This document shows, in pieces, positions 28,726 to 38,693 of a stretch of DNA of 64,000 nt. A program made the position numbers and the translations under genes. Source of the DNA: an uncultured Pelagibacteraceae bacterium (GTDB lineage Bacteria > Pseudomonadota > Alphaproteobacteria > Pelagibacterales > Pelagibacteraceae); the NCBI GenBank assembly GCA_902551985.1, contig CACDFI010000007.1, forward strand, positions 24,880 through 88,879, in the 5' to 3' direction. Below the pieces are notes generated by a model that had not been told where the DNA came from, ran no database searches, and saw nothing but the letters and a program-made list of their open reading frames with translations. How positions within the stretch are numbered: the first letter of the stretch is position 1; each line of letters begins with the position of its first letter.

Positions 28726-31696
28726 GAAAATATTTTTTATTAGTGCATCAATACTAATTATTCTGATCACATGTATTACGTATTTAAGTATTTATGGAAT
28801 AAAAACAGAAAAATTTAATAATTTTATTAATAATAAGCTTAAACAGTATAACCCAAAAATAATACTTGAAGTTGAAGAAATTTTTATCAAATTAAATATA
28901 AGTGAATTAGCAATTAATATAAATACGAATTCAGCAAATTTAATTGCCGATACCTTTCCAATTAAAGTTTCTAAAATTGATATTAATTTGGATTTAATTA
29001 AATTTTTAAAAAAAGAAAATTCAATAAAAAGTGTAAGAGTTATATCCTCAAACAATTTAATAAAAGACGTTACTTCCTTTTTAAATGTGATTGATTTTAA
29101 TTTAGCTAGGTATGTGTTTTATAGTCAGATTAATAAAGGTTTATTAAATTTTAAATTAGATGCTAAGTTTGATGAATTAAGTCAGAATATAAAATCTTAC
29201 ATTATTTCAGGTTCAGTAAATAATGCAAAATTAAATATACCAGGGCATGACAATCTTGATGATATAAATTTCAACTTTAAGACACAGGACAAGATTACAA
29301 ATATTACAAATTTAAAATTTATTTATGAAGATATAAGTTTTGTAACTCAAAGCTTGCAAGTGAAACAAGAAAAATCAGACACATATTATATATTTGGAGA
29401 TATTGAAAATACCAAAGCAGCTATAAATCCAAATTTAATATTTAAACTTTTAAATATAAAACAAAATTATTTATCTAATAAAGATATATTATTTACTAGT
29501 AAAAATTCTTTCTCATTTGAATACAGTAAAGAAAAAAAAATAAAAAATTTTAAAATTGATTCAGTTGTAGATTTTGATGAAATTTATTTAAATAATAAAT
29601 TTGAGAATGTGATTTTTTTAAAAGAAGGATCAATTAATTCAAAATTTGAAAATAAACAATTAACAGCAGAACTTGTATCAAAATTTGTTATTTCTGATGG
29701 TTTAAAATTAAGTAATAATTATAAAAATAATAATTTAAAATTATTGTTAAATCGTAAAAAAAATGAACAAATCAAAATAAATGGAACTATAAGTAATGGA
29801 AAAACACTTATAGATCCTAAAATTTTTCTAAATCTTCTGAAAGTAGATAGTGAAATTCTATCCGATCAAAAAATAAATGTTCAGACTAAAAATAATTTTA
29901 AATTAGAAATTAATAATAATAAAATAGAAAATTACATTTTAAATTCTGAAATTGATTTTGATAAATTAGAGCTTAATAATAATATTCAGAATATTTTATA
30001 TTTAAAAAATATTAAAAGTAAATTAACTTTTGGAGAAAAACTTTTAAGTGTTGACCTTAAAAGCAATTACTCATTTTTCGATAAAAATTTAAATAATGAC
30101 TCACAAAATAATATTATAAATTTAAAGTTAAACAGAAATGAGTCTGAAATCTCAGATGTAGAAATATTTGTTAATACAGATAATAATTCCGTAAAAATTA
30201 AAGAATTAAAAAAATATTTAAATTTCAAAAATCAACATTTTTTCATAGAAGATCAAACAATAAATTTAAATTCAAGTCTTAAAATAAATGCATCAATTGA
30301 TGATAAATTTGACATTAAAAAATTTGCTATAAAATCTAATATAAATTTTGATAATTTAAACATTAATTATAAATCAAATATTCTCAAAAAATATTTAACA
30401 AATTATGAAAATAAATTTACGATTAGAAATCCAAAAGTCAGTTTTGAATATTTTGATGATTTAATTAATTTTCAATTAGATGGTAAATATTTATTAAAAG
30501 ATAAAGAAGATAATTTTTTTATTAGGTTTAAAGGTAATAAAAAAAATTTTGAATTTTATTCATTGTTAGATTTAGACAATATTTTTTTAAAAATTGATGA
30601 AATACAATATTCAAAGAATAAAAATATTCCTGCAAAATTAGAAATTTTAGCAAATAATTTTAAGAATAGTTTAGCAATAGAAAAAATTAATTTTACAGAA
30701 ACTAAAAACGTAATATCATTTAAAAATCTTTTGTTATCTGATGATTTAAAAATATATAGTGTAGATAATGTTAATGTAAATTTTGTAAATGATAATGGTA
30801 TAAAAAATAATTTAAGCATCATAAGAAATTCAAATATTTATAATTTAGTTGGAAATTATATAGATGGAGAAAAAATAATTGAAAGATTACTAAATAGAAA
30901 AAATGGAAATAAACTCTCAAATTTATTCGATAATATAAATACTTCAGTGATATTGAATTTAGATAAAATATATCTTGAAAAAAATGAACATCTCAAGAAT
31001 TTTGAAGGTGAATTAGATATTAAAAATAATAAATTATTTTTAGCAAAAATAAATGCTATTTTAGAAAATGAAAGTAAATTCTCCTATTCTCTAAGAACAA
31101 CAATGAAAAATGAAAAAATCACAAATATTTTGATTGAAAAACCAAGACCATTTATAAATAATTATAAATTTATAAAAGGTTTTGAGGAAGGTGAGTTAAA
31201 ACTAAACTCAATAAAAATTGATAATAGCTCAAGGTCTAGACTTAAAATTACTAACTTTAAAGTTAAAGAAGTGCCAGTTTTAGCTAAAATACTTACTCTT
31301 GCGTCTTTGCAGGGAATTGCCGATCTATTGACTGGCGAAGGAATAAGATTTGATGAATTTGAAATGGATTTTAAAACAAAAAATAATCTTACAGAAATAG
31401 AGGATATGTATGCAATTGGACCAGCAATTTCAATAATGATGGAGGGTTATATCGAGAGAGATAGGATGACAAGTTTGAGAGGAACATTAGTTCCAGCAAC
31501 AACAATAAATAAAACAATTTCTAAAATTCCTTTACTTGGTGATATATTAGTAGGAAGAAAAAGTGGTGAAGGTGTATTTGGAGTGAGCTTTAAAATTAAG
31601 GGTCCACCTAACAACTTAAAAAGTACAGTAAATCCAATAAAAACATTAACTCCAAGATTTATTACAAGAACCCTAGAAAAAATTAAAGGAAGTTAA
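28718..31696 (+). CDS. Large AsmA/YhdP-like (DUF3971) envelope protein
   Basis: A 992-residue protein with an N-terminal membrane anchor (IFFISASILIILITCITYLS) and a very long periplasmic beta-rich region full of Asn, Lys and Ile. The conserved C-terminal part (about 845-985) has LAKILTLASLQGIADLLTGE, RFDEFEMDF, MEGYIERDRMTSLRGTLVPA and KIPLLGDILVGRKSGEGVFG, which match the AsmA-like C-terminal/DUF3971 region of YhdP-type proteins. Members of this family are thought to bridge the envelope for phospholipid transport. The middle is fast-evolving, which makes the repeat count unclear. It overlaps prfB by 8 bases. Confidence 0.78.
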   Translation: MRRKIFFISASILIILITCITYLSIYGIKTEKFNNFINNKLKQYNPKIILEVEEIFIKLNISELAININTNSANLIADTFPIKVSKIDINLDLIKFLKKENSIKSVRVISSNNLIKDVTSFLNVIDFNLARYVFYSQINKGLLNFKLDAKFDELSQNIKSYIISGSVNNAKLNIPGHDNLDDINFNFKTQDKITNITNLKFIYEDISFVTQSLQVKQEKSDTYYIFGDIENTKAAINPNLIFKLLNIKQNYLSNKDILFTSKNSFSFEYSKEKKIKNFKIDSVVDFDEIYLNNKFENVIFLKEGSINSKFENKQLTAELVSKFVISDGLKLSNNYKNNNLKLLLNRKKNEQIKINGTISNGKTLIDPKIFLNLLKVDSEILSDQKINVQTKNNFKLEINNNKIENYILNSEIDFDKLELNNNIQNILYLKNIKSKLTFGEKLLSVDLKSNYSFFDKNLNNDSQNNIINLKLNRNESEISDVEIFVNTDNNSVKIKELKKYLNFKNQHFFIEDQTINLNSSLKINASIDDKFDIKKFAIKSNINFDNLNINYKSNILKKYLTNYENKFTIRNPKVSFEYFDDLINFQLDGKYLLKDKEDNFFIRFKGNKKNFEFYSLLDLDNIFLKIDEIQYSKNKNIPAKLEILANNFKNSLAIEKINFTETKNVISFKNLLLSDDLKIYSVDNVNVNFVNDNGIKNNLSIIRNSNIYNLVGNYIDGEKIIERLLNRKNGNKLSNLFDNINTSVILNLDKIYLEKNEHLKNFEGELDIKNNKLFLAKINAILENESKFSYSLRTTMKNEKITNILIEKPRPFINNYKFIKGFEEGELKLNSIKIDNSSRSRLKITNFKVKEVPVLAKILTLASLQGIADLLTGEGIRFDEFEMDFKTKNNLTEIEDMYAIGPAISIMMEGYIERDRMTSLRGTLVPATTINKTISKIPLLGDILVGRKSGEGVFGVSFKIKGPPNNLKSTVNPIKTLTPRFITRTLEKIKGS

Positions 31697-32916
31697 TTTG
31701 TAATTTTAAAATGTTTTTTCTTGCCAATTGATAATTTTATAAAACCTCTTTCCAAGAACAAACTTTGTTTAATAATATATTTTTCGTCACTTATACTTTG
31801 ATTATCAATTTTTACAGCATTTGATTTAATTAATCTTCTTATCTCCGATTTCGATACATCTTTATTCACATATGATATCACTTCAACTATATTTTTTGAC
31901 AATATATCGTTGTTTACTTTTATACCAGGAAGACTTTCACCTGTTGAATTTTCTTTAAATACATTTTTTGCAAGTTTATCAGATTTTTCAGCTTCTTTAT
32001 TACCATGAAGCATTTCTGTTGTTTTATTTGCTAGTAAAATTTTTAATTCATTTATATTTTTATCTTTAACTTGATTTATTTCTTCTAAAGATAAATCAGT
32101 AAACATTTTTAAAAATTTTAATACATCTCTGTCATCAGTATTTCTCCAAAATTGCCAATAATCATATGGAGACAACAAATCTTTATTAAGCCATATTGCG
32201 CCTTTTTCAGTTTTTCCCATTTTAGTACCAGATGCTAAAGTTATGAGTGGAGTGGTCAATCCAAATGCATGATTTCCAGCTTCTCTTTTAATAAGTTCAA
32301 CCCCATTGACTATATTGCCCCATTGGTCAGATCCACCAATTTGTAATTTACATTTATTTGATTTATTCAACTCATAGAAATCATATGCTTGTAAAATCAT
32401 ATAATTAAATTCCATATAACTTAATGATTGTTCTCTCTCCAATCTCAATTTTACACTATCAAATGTTAACATTTTATTAATCGTAAAATGTTTACCAATA
32501 TCTCTTAAAAAATTTATATAATTAAGTTTACTTAACCATTTATAATTATTAACAAAAATAGGCTTTAATTTCTCGTTATTGGTTTTAAGAAAAATTTTAA
32601 AAACTTTTTTTATGTTATTGATGTTACTCTCTATTTGTTTCTCAGAAAGAATTTTTCTTGTTTCTTCTTTTCCTGATGGATCTCCAATTCTGGTTGTTCC
32701 TCCACCCATTAGTACAATTGGTCTATGTCCATATTTTTGTAAAAGTCTAAGACACATTATTTGTAACAAACTTCCAACATGGAGACTAGGAGCTGTACTG
32801 TCAAATCCAATATATGCATGAATGCTCTCTTTATTTAATAAGGCAGATAGTTCCAATTCATTAGTACATTGATAAAAGTATCCTCTGTCTTTAAATTCTT
32901 TTAAAAAATTATTCAT
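31693..32916 (-). CDS. tyrS: Tyrosyl-tRNA synthetase
   Basis: A 407-residue class I synthetase from ATG 32916 (MNNFLKEFKDRGYFYQ); the upstream extension to 32985 is hydrophobic and not part of the family. The HIGH motif appears as PSLHVGSLLQ, the Tyr-binding region as YMEFNYMILQAYDFYEL, and KMSKS as GTKMGKTEKGAI. A C-terminal S4 domain (about 340-400) binds tRNA. Its stop overlaps the convergent AsmA-like gene's stop in TTAA. Confidence 0.95.
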   Translation of the reverse strand: MNNFLKEFKDRGYFYQCTNELELSALLNKESIHAYIGFDSTAPSLHVGSLLQIMCLRLLQKYGHRPIVLMGGGTTRIGDPSGKEETRKILSEKQIESNINNIKKVFKIFLKTNNEKLKPIFVNNYKWLSKLNYINFLRDIGKHFTINKMLTFDSVKLRLEREQSLSYMEFNYMILQAYDFYELNKSNKCKLQIGGSDQWGNIVNGVELIKREAGNHAFGLTTPLITLASGTKMGKTEKGAIWLNKDLLSPYDYWQFWRNTDDRDVLKFLKMFTDLSLEEINQVKDKNINELKILLANKTTEMLHGNKEAEKSDKLAKNVFKENSTGESLPGIKVNNDILSKNIVEVISYVNKDVSKSEIRRLIKSNAVKIDNQSISDEKYIIKQSLFLERGFIKLSIGKKKHFKITN

Positions 32917-32963
32917 AAGGCTGTAATTATACAATATACATATTTCAGTAAAAAAAAATAAGA

Positions 32964-34058
32964 ATGCCAAAAAATTTATCTGCACTGGGTTTTATGAGTG
33001 GTACATCTGGTGATGGTGTAGACTCTTCAGTTATAGATTCTAATGGGGAAGACATTATTAATATAAAATATAATAGATTTGATCCTTATCCCATCAGCCT
33101 TTCAAAAAAAATTCATAATTTAAAAGAAAGAATTTCAAAAATGCAAGATTTGCTAAAATATTCTTTGAAAGTTGAGGAACTAGAGAGAGAAATTACTGAT
33201 TTTCACTTGGATATAGCCACAAAAATACATAAAGAAATTGATTACGATCTTATAGGTTTTCACGGCCACACTATTTACCATAATTCAGATGAAAAAATTT
33301 CCAAACAAATTGGACTTGGTGATCATCTGTCAAAAAAAACCACAAAGACCGTCGTTTATGATTTTAGACAAAATGATTTAAAAAATGGGGGAGAAGGTGC
33401 ACCTTTATCACCAATTTTCCATCTAGCATTAATCAAATCTTTATTTAACAAAAACAGAGTAAAAATACCAATCTCTATATTAAACATTGGAGGAATAGCA
33501 AACATTACTGAAATCGATAAAGAATTTAAAATTTTTAGCAGGGACATAGGTCCTGGAAATTGTTTAATTGACATGTGGGTAAGGAAAAATTCTAATAAAT
33601 TTTACGATGAAAATGGAAATATAGCAGAAAAAGGAAAAACAGATAAATTTATTTTCGATCAATATTTAGAAAATTACTACTATAGTAAGATTAGTTCAAA
33701 AAGATCACTTGATACTAATGACTTTGATGTATCTTTTGCCAAAGGTCTTTCCTTAGAAAATGGAACTAGAACAATAACCGATTTAACATCTGAATTATTA
33801 TCAAAAAAAATTGGAAATAATGATATTTATGTATGCGGCGGAGGTAGAAAAAATAAATCCTTAATGAGTCAATTAAAAAACAAAATTAAAAATAAATTAC
33901 TCTTGATAGATGATTTAAATATTGATGGTGATTACGTGGAGTCACAAGCTTTTGCATTTCTTTCAATTAGATCATACCTAGGATTGCCTATTTCCTTCCC
34001 ATCTACTACTAACTGTAAAAAGCCTTCTCTTGGTGGGGTTATTACAAAAAATTTTTAA
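32964..34058 (+). CDS. anmK: Anhydro-N-acetylmuramic acid kinase
   Basis: A 364-residue sugar kinase that opens and phosphorylates 1,6-anhydroMurNAc to recycle cell-wall fragments. It has GFMSGTSGDGVDSSVID (9-25), GFHGHT, NGGEGAPLSPIFH, LNIGGIANIT, SRDIGPGNCLIDMW and VCGGGRKNKSLM. It begins 47 bases from the divergent tyrS start, a common alphaproteobacterial neighbour. It is intact. Confidence 0.94.
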   Translation: MPKNLSALGFMSGTSGDGVDSSVIDSNGEDIINIKYNRFDPYPISLSKKIHNLKERISKMQDLLKYSLKVEELEREITDFHLDIATKIHKEIDYDLIGFHGHTIYHNSDEKISKQIGLGDHLSKKTTKTVVYDFRQNDLKNGGEGAPLSPIFHLALIKSLFNKNRVKIPISILNIGGIANITEIDKEFKIFSRDIGPGNCLIDMWVRKNSNKFYDENGNIAEKGKTDKFIFDQYLENYYYSKISSKRSLDTNDFDVSFAKGLSLENGTRTITDLTSELLSKKIGNNDIYVCGGGRKNKSLMSQLKNKIKNKLLLIDDLNIDGDYVESQAFAFLSIRSYLGLPISFPSTTNCKKPSLGGVITKNF

Positions 34059-34724
34059 CTAATATAATGCAGTTTCTTTTTTAATATATTTGTTTAGGGA
34101 TTTTATTAAACCTTCATTATTTTTAGAAAAAAAATGATTTGCATCTTGTATAAAATCAAACTCAACATTAATACCTTTTTGTTCACTTAGTCTTTTATTT
34201 AAATCATTTATATGCTCTAATGGAACAAGTTCATCTTTTTTTCCACAAATCATTGCACCTGAGGTGGGACATGGTGATAAAAAAGAAAAATCATATACAT
34301 TTGGTTGAGGTGATACTACAATAAATCTATTAATTTCAGGTCTTCGCATTAATAATTGCATTGCTATTAAAGACCCAAATGAAAAACCTGAGATCCAACA
34401 TTGAGAATTATCAAAGTTTTCTCTTTCGAGCCAATCAAGTGCTGCTGCTGCATCAGCAAGTTCTCCTTGTCCATTATCAAATTCTCCATCACTTTTTCCA
34501 ACTCCTCTGAAATTTACTCTACAAACTGAAAAGTCATTTTCAACAAAAGTTTGAAAAATATCTACAACTACTTTATTGTTCATCGTTCCGCCATACTGGG
34601 GGTGTGGGTGTAAAACTAAAGCAATCGGAGAAGTATTTTTTTTACTTTTAAAATATTTTGCCTCCAACCTTCCAGCTGGACCAGGTATAAAAATTTCTAC
34701 GATTTTATTATCAACTGATGCCAT
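34059..34724 (-). CDS. Alpha/beta hydrolase (dienelactone-hydrolase-like)
   Basis: A 221-residue hydrolase. VLHPHPQYGGTMNNKVV (38-54) is a typical start of this bacterial family; the nucleophile is Ser115 in ISGFSFGSLIAM; the acid is in CGKKDELVP and the His in DANHFF. The substrate is unknown. It abuts anmK tail to tail without a gap (TAA then CTA). It starts just upstream of the divergent iscR promoter. Confidence 0.85.
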   Translation of the reverse strand: MASVDNKIVEIFIPGPAGRLEAKYFKSKKNTSPIALVLHPHPQYGGTMNNKVVVDIFQTFVENDFSVCRVNFRGVGKSDGEFDNGQGELADAAAALDWLERENFDNSQCWISGFSFGSLIAMQLLMRRPEINRFIVVSPQPNVYDFSFLSPCPTSGAMICGKKDELVPLEHINDLNKRLSEQKGINVEFDFIQDANHFFSKNNEGLIKSLNKYIKKETALY

Positions 34725-34802
34725 TGATTATTAATCTCAAAAAAAAATAAGATTTTTTCTATCAAAAATGAGTGACAAAATGCAAGTTTTAAAACGTTAA
34801 TT

Positions 34803-34827
34803 AATCTTGACTAAAATAGTCGGGTAT
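34803..34827 (+). promoter_or_regulatory. IscR-type operator upstream of the iscR-suf operon
   Basis: The 25 bases at 34803-34827 fit the E. coli type 1 IscR consensus ATASYYGACTRWWWYAGTCRRSTAT at 23 of 25 positions. The inner inverted repeat is GACT at 34809-34812 and AGTC at 34818-34821. It overlaps the promoter -35 TTGACT (34807-34812), so a bound Fe-S IscR would block RNA polymerase and repress the operon when clusters are plentiful. Confidence 0.88.
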
Positions 34828-34834
34828 ATATAAG
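34807..34834 (+). promoter_or_regulatory. Probable sigma70 promoter of iscR-suf operon
   Basis: TTGACT at 34807-34812 and TATAAG at 34829-34834 are separated by 16 bases, which fits a sigma70 promoter about 20 bases before the iscR start codon at 34855. An alternative -10 (TATATA) starts two or four bases earlier. The leader is short, with GCGGAAA as a weak ribosome binding site. Confidence 0.65.
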
Positions 34835-34854
34835 TCCCATGAATTGCGGAAAAT

Positions 34855-35280
34855 ATGAAATTATCAAGTAAGGGTAGATATGCTGTAATGGCTCTAGCAG
34901 ATCTAGCTAAATTTAATTTAAATGAGCCAGTTTCATTAAGAGATATATCTCTAAGACAAGGAATATCGCTTGTCTATCTCGAGCAACTATTTTCAAAATT
35001 AAAAAAAAATAGAATAGTAACGAGTGTTAGAGGTAACAAAGGTGGATATATTTTATCAAAGCAAGCATCAGAGATAAAAATTTCTGATGTATTTGTTGCA
35101 GTTGATGAAAAAGTAAAAACTATTGGATGTGAAAAACATTCTGAGAGTGGATGTAACGGAAAATCTTCTAAGTGTATTACACATGATCTTTGGGATGAGT
35201 TAGAGGATTACATAAATAACTTTTTCCAGAAAAAAACATTGAATGATTTAATTAATAAAAAAATAACAAATAGATTATGA
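34855..35280 (+). CDS. iscR: Rrf2-family Fe-S cluster regulator IscR
   Basis: A 141-residue winged-helix repressor, [18 protein letters not shown] at the N-terminus and [13 protein letters not shown] as the wing. Cluster ligands are Cys92, Cys100, Cys107 and His110 (spacing Cx7Cx6CxxH, ending KCITHDLW), compatible with a [2Fe-2S] cluster as in E. coli IscR. An IscR-type operator lies directly upstream and the next gene is sufB (4-base overlap), so it probably controls the suf operon it belongs to. Confidence 0.93.
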   Translation: MKLSSKGRYAVMALADLAKFNLNEPVSLRDISLRQGISLVYLEQLFSKLKKNRIVTSVRGNKGGYILSKQASEIKISDVFVAVDEKVKTIGCEKHSESGCNGKSSKCITHDLWDELEDYINNFFQKKTLNDLINKKITNRL

Positions 35281-36713
35281 GAGATAAACAAGTACAAGAT
35301 TTAAAAGAATATAAATACGGTTTCTCAACCGATATCGACACTATAAAGGCACCCAAAGGACTTAGTGAGGATGTTATCAGATTTATATCAAACATCAAAA
35401 AAGAACCTGAATGGTTACTTGAATGGAGATTAAAAGCTTACAATAGATTAAAAGTTTTGAAAGAGCCAGATTGGCAGAAACCAAAATATCCAAAGATTGA
35501 TTATCAAGATCTGTATTATTATTCAGCTCCAAAAAGTTTTAAGGAAAAACCAAAAAATTTAGATGAATTAGACCCTAAGTTACTAGAAACTTATAAAAAA
35601 TTAGGAATACCTTTACAGGAACAAAAGAGATTAAATGGAATCGCGGTTGACGCTGTCTTTGACTCTGTTTCAGTTGCAACAACATTTAAAGATACTTTAA
35701 CAAAACAAGGGATAATTTTCTGTTCGATTTCTGAAGCAATTCAAAAATACCCTGACTTAGTAAAAAAATATCTTGGATCGGTAATTCCTATTACTGATCA
35801 CTATTTTGCTACTTTAAATTCTGCCGTATTTACAGATGGGTCATTTGTATATGTTCCCCCAGGTGTAAGGTGTCCTATGGAACTTTCCACATATTTTAGA
35901 ATAAATGCTTCTGATACAGGACAATTCGAAAGAACTTTAATTGTAGCAGATAAAGGTAGTTATGTAAGTTATTTAGAAGGTTGCACTGCACCAATGAGAG
36001 ACGAAAATCAATTACATGCAGCAAACGTTGAACTAGTTGCTTTAGATGATGCAGAAATTAAATACTCAACAGTTCAAAACTGGTATCCAGGAGATAAAGA
36101 TGGCAAAGGTGGAATATATAATTTTGTTACGAAGAGAGGTCTTTGCCAAGGAAAAAATTCTAAAATTTCTTGGACTCAAGTTGAAACTGGATCGGCAATT
36201 ACTTGGAAGTATCCAAGCTGCATTTTAAAAGGAGATAATTCTATTGGCGAGTTTTACTCAATAGCGATAACGAATAATCACCAAAAAGCAGATACAGGAA
36301 CTAAAATGATCCACATTGGAAAAAATACAAAAAGTAAGATCATTTCGAAGGGGATAAGCGCTGGATATTCTGACATGACCTATAGAGGTTTAGTTGATAT
36401 TTCAAAAAATGCTAAAAATTCAAGCAATTATACTCAATGCGACTCTCTTTTGATGGGTAATAAATGTGGTGCACATACAGTTCCTTACATAAAAAATAAG
36501 AATTCAGACTCAAACATTGCTCACGAAGCGACAACATCTAAAATTAGTGAAGATCAGCTACATTATTGTCAACAAAGAGGTTTAAATACTGAGGATGCAG
36601 TTGGTTTAATTGTGAATGGCTTTTGCAAAGAGGTTTTACAACAATTACCCATGGAATTTGCTGTTGAGGCACAAAAGTTGGTTGGAATTAGTTTAGAAGG
36701 AAGTGTTGGTTAA
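35277..36713 (+). CDS. sufB: Fe-S cluster assembly scaffold SufB
   Basis: A 478-residue beta-helix protein of the SufBC2D scaffold. It has [40 protein letters not shown] and the C-terminal [19 protein letters not shown], all diagnostic. It accepts sulfur from SufS/SufU and builds clusters with SufC ATPase and SufD. It is second in the operon, one base from sufC. Confidence 0.97.
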   Translation: MRDKQVQDLKEYKYGFSTDIDTIKAPKGLSEDVIRFISNIKKEPEWLLEWRLKAYNRLKVLKEPDWQKPKYPKIDYQDLYYYSAPKSFKEKPKNLDELDPKLLETYKKLGIPLQEQKRLNGIAVDAVFDSVSVATTFKDTLTKQGIIFCSISEAIQKYPDLVKKYLGSVIPITDHYFATLNSAVFTDGSFVYVPPGVRCPMELSTYFRINASDTGQFERTLIVADKGSYVSYLEGCTAPMRDENQLHAANVELVALDDAEIKYSTVQNWYPGDKDGKGGIYNFVTKRGLCQGKNSKISWTQVETGSAITWKYPSCILKGDNSIGEFYSIAITNNHQKADTGTKMIHIGKNTKSKIISKGISAGYSDMTYRGLVDISKNAKNSSNYTQCDSLLMGNKCGAHTVPYIKNKNSDSNIAHEATTSKISEDQLHYCQQRGLNTEDAVGLIVNGFCKEVLQQLPMEFAVEAQKLVGISLEGSVG

Positions 36714-37448
36714 ATGCTTAAGATAAATAATTTAAATGCTAAGGTTGAAGATAAATCTATTTTAAATGGATTCTCTCTTAATATAAATCCAGGTGAAGTT
36801 CATGCAATAATGGGCCCAAATGGCTCTGGTAAAAGTACATTATCAAATATTTTGTCAGGAAAGAAAGGTTACGAAGTTTCAGGAGAAATATTATTTGAAG
36901 ATAATAATTTATTTGAACTTGAAACCGAAGAAAGGGCACATAAAGGAATATTTTTAGCATTTCAATACCCTTTAGAAATCCCTGGGGTGAATACAAACAT
37001 ATTTTTAAAAACATCATTAAATGCTGTGAGGAAAGCAAGAGGAGAAAAGGAACTTGATGCTATTGAGTTTCTTAAATTAGTAAAAGAAAAAGCAAAAGAT
37101 TTAAAATTCGATGAAGATAAATTAAATAGACAATTAAATGTCGGTTTTTCTGGAGGAGAAAAGAAAAAGAATGAAATTTTGCAGATGACTATATTAAATC
37201 CAAAACTTTCAATTCTTGATGAGACGGACTCAGGGTTAGATATAGATGCACTCCGTATTGTTGCTAATGGTGTAAATTCTCTGAGAAAAGAAAATAATTC
37301 TTTTCTTATAATAACACATTACCAAAGATTACTCGATTACATAAAACCAGATTTTGTACATGTCCTTATGAATGGAAAAATTGTTAAATCTGGAGGCGCA
37401 GAGCTAGCTGTTGAGTTAGAAAAGAAAGGTTACAAAAGTTTTAGTTAA
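36714..37448 (+). CDS. sufC: Fe-S cluster assembly ATPase SufC
   Basis: A 244-residue ABC-type ATPase without membrane partner. Walker A is GPNGSGKSTL (35-44), the signature is VGFSGGEKKKNEILQM, and Walker B with the next Asp is LSILDETDSGLDIDAL. It dimerises on SufB and SufD to drive cluster assembly. It is directly followed by sufD with no gap. Confidence 0.97.
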   Translation: MLKINNLNAKVEDKSILNGFSLNINPGEVHAIMGPNGSGKSTLSNILSGKKGYEVSGEILFEDNNLFELETEERAHKGIFLAFQYPLEIPGVNTNIFLKTSLNAVRKARGEKELDAIEFLKLVKEKAKDLKFDEDKLNRQLNVGFSGGEKKKNEILQMTILNPKLSILDETDSGLDIDALRIVANGVNSLRKENNSFLIITHYQRLLDYIKPDFVHVLMNGKIVKSGGAELAVELEKKGYKSFS

Positions 37449-38693
37449 ATGGAAAAACAATTAAGAACAGATTTTAAAAAAATAATTGACAGTTCTAATT
37501 TTTCTGAAAAGGAAATTATTACAAAAGAAAAATATTTGAATAAATTTATTCAAAATGGTTTTCCAGGTAAAAAAAATGAAGACTGGAAGTTTTTAGACCT
37601 TAATCAAGCTATAAAATCAAATATTGAGAATTTAGATTATTTTAATGAAAATTTACCAAATGAGGTAGATCCTAAAATATATGTAGATGGTCTAGAGCAC
37701 AATAAAATTGTTTTTATTAATGGAAGAATAGAGAAAATAGATTTCAAGTATGAAGAAAGTGATAAATTTGAAATTAAAGATCAATTTGACAGTAAGAGTT
37801 TACTTAATGATGTAAATTCGCTTGTTGATTTAAACTCAGCATTAACAAATAAATGTTATAAAATTCAGGTAAAAGAGCATTATGATGTAAAAAAACCAAT
37901 AATTATATATAGCTTAACAACAAGTAAAATTAGTTCAAAAAATATTAATATCAGATTAGACTTTGATTTAGAATCTAACTCGTCTCTTAAAATAATAGAT
38001 TATTCAATCGATAAATCTGAGAATAATTTTGTCAACATTGTTTATAATTTTAATTTAGAAAAAGATGCAATTCTTAAGAATTACAAATTAGATAATGAAG
38101 AAAATAATAATATTAAATACTCATATAATAATATTAATTTAGATACTAACAGTGTTGCAGAAAATTTTATCTTATCATTTGGTTCCAGTTTTATCAAAAA
38201 TGAAATTAATTGTAATTTAAATGGCAAATACTCTTCAGCATTTGTAAATGGTATATTCAATTTAGATAATAATAAAAATCATGAAATCAGAACATCTATC
38301 AATCATTTAAATGAAAATACTAAAAGTTATCAATTAATTAAAAGCGTTTTAGGAGAAAATACAAAATCAGCTTATCAAGGGAAAATATTTGTAAAATCTA
38401 ATGCACAAAAAACTGATGGATATCAATTAAGTAAAGCAATTTTACTCAGTGATAATTCTGAGTTTAATGCAAAGCCAGAATTAGAAATCTATGCAGACGA
38501 TGTAAAATGTTCACATGGATCTGCTTCAGGAAGTTTAAATCAGGACTCTATTTTTTATCTAATGTCTAGAGGCCTTAATTATAAAGAAGCAAAAGAACTT
38601 TTAATAAATGGTTTCTTATTGGATGTTGTTGAAAAAATTACTGATAATGAAATTAAAAATTTAATTAAAAATATTATGGGATTAACAGAATGA
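37449..38693 (+). CDS. sufD: Fe-S cluster assembly protein SufD
   Basis: A 414-residue paralogue of SufB in the SufBC2D complex. N-terminal FPGKKNEDWKFLDL and C-terminal KPELEIYADDVKCSHGSASG followed by FYLMSRGLNYKEAKELLING are diagnostic. The central beta-helix is divergent and Asn/Lys-rich. It overlaps sufS by 4 bases. Confidence 0.95.
   Translation: MEKQLRTDFKKIIDSSNFSEKEIITKEKYLNKFIQNGFPGKKNEDWKFLDLNQAIKSNIENLDYFNENLPNEVDPKIYVDGLEHNKIVFINGRIEKIDFKYEESDKFEIKDQFDSKSLLNDVNSLVDLNSALTNKCYKIQVKEHYDVKKPIIIYSLTTSKISSKNINIRLDFDLESNSSLKIIDYSIDKSENNFVNIVYNFNLEKDAILKNYKLDNEENNNIKYSYNNINLDTNSVAENFILSFGSSFIKNEINCNLNGKYSSAFVNGIFNLDNNKNHEIRTSINHLNENTKSYQLIKSVLGENTKSAYQGKIFVKSNAQKTDGYQLSKAILLSDNSEFNAKPELEIYADDVKCSHGSASGSLNQDSIFYLMSRGLNYKEAKELLINGFLLDVVEKITDNEIKNLIKNIMGLTE

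Noticed and set aside
28718..31696. Low-complexity Asn/Lys-rich stretch that might be an insertion or pseudogene
   Set aside because: The frame is open for 992 codons and ends in a conserved AsmA/DUF3971-like C-terminal part; the composition matches the AT-rich genome.
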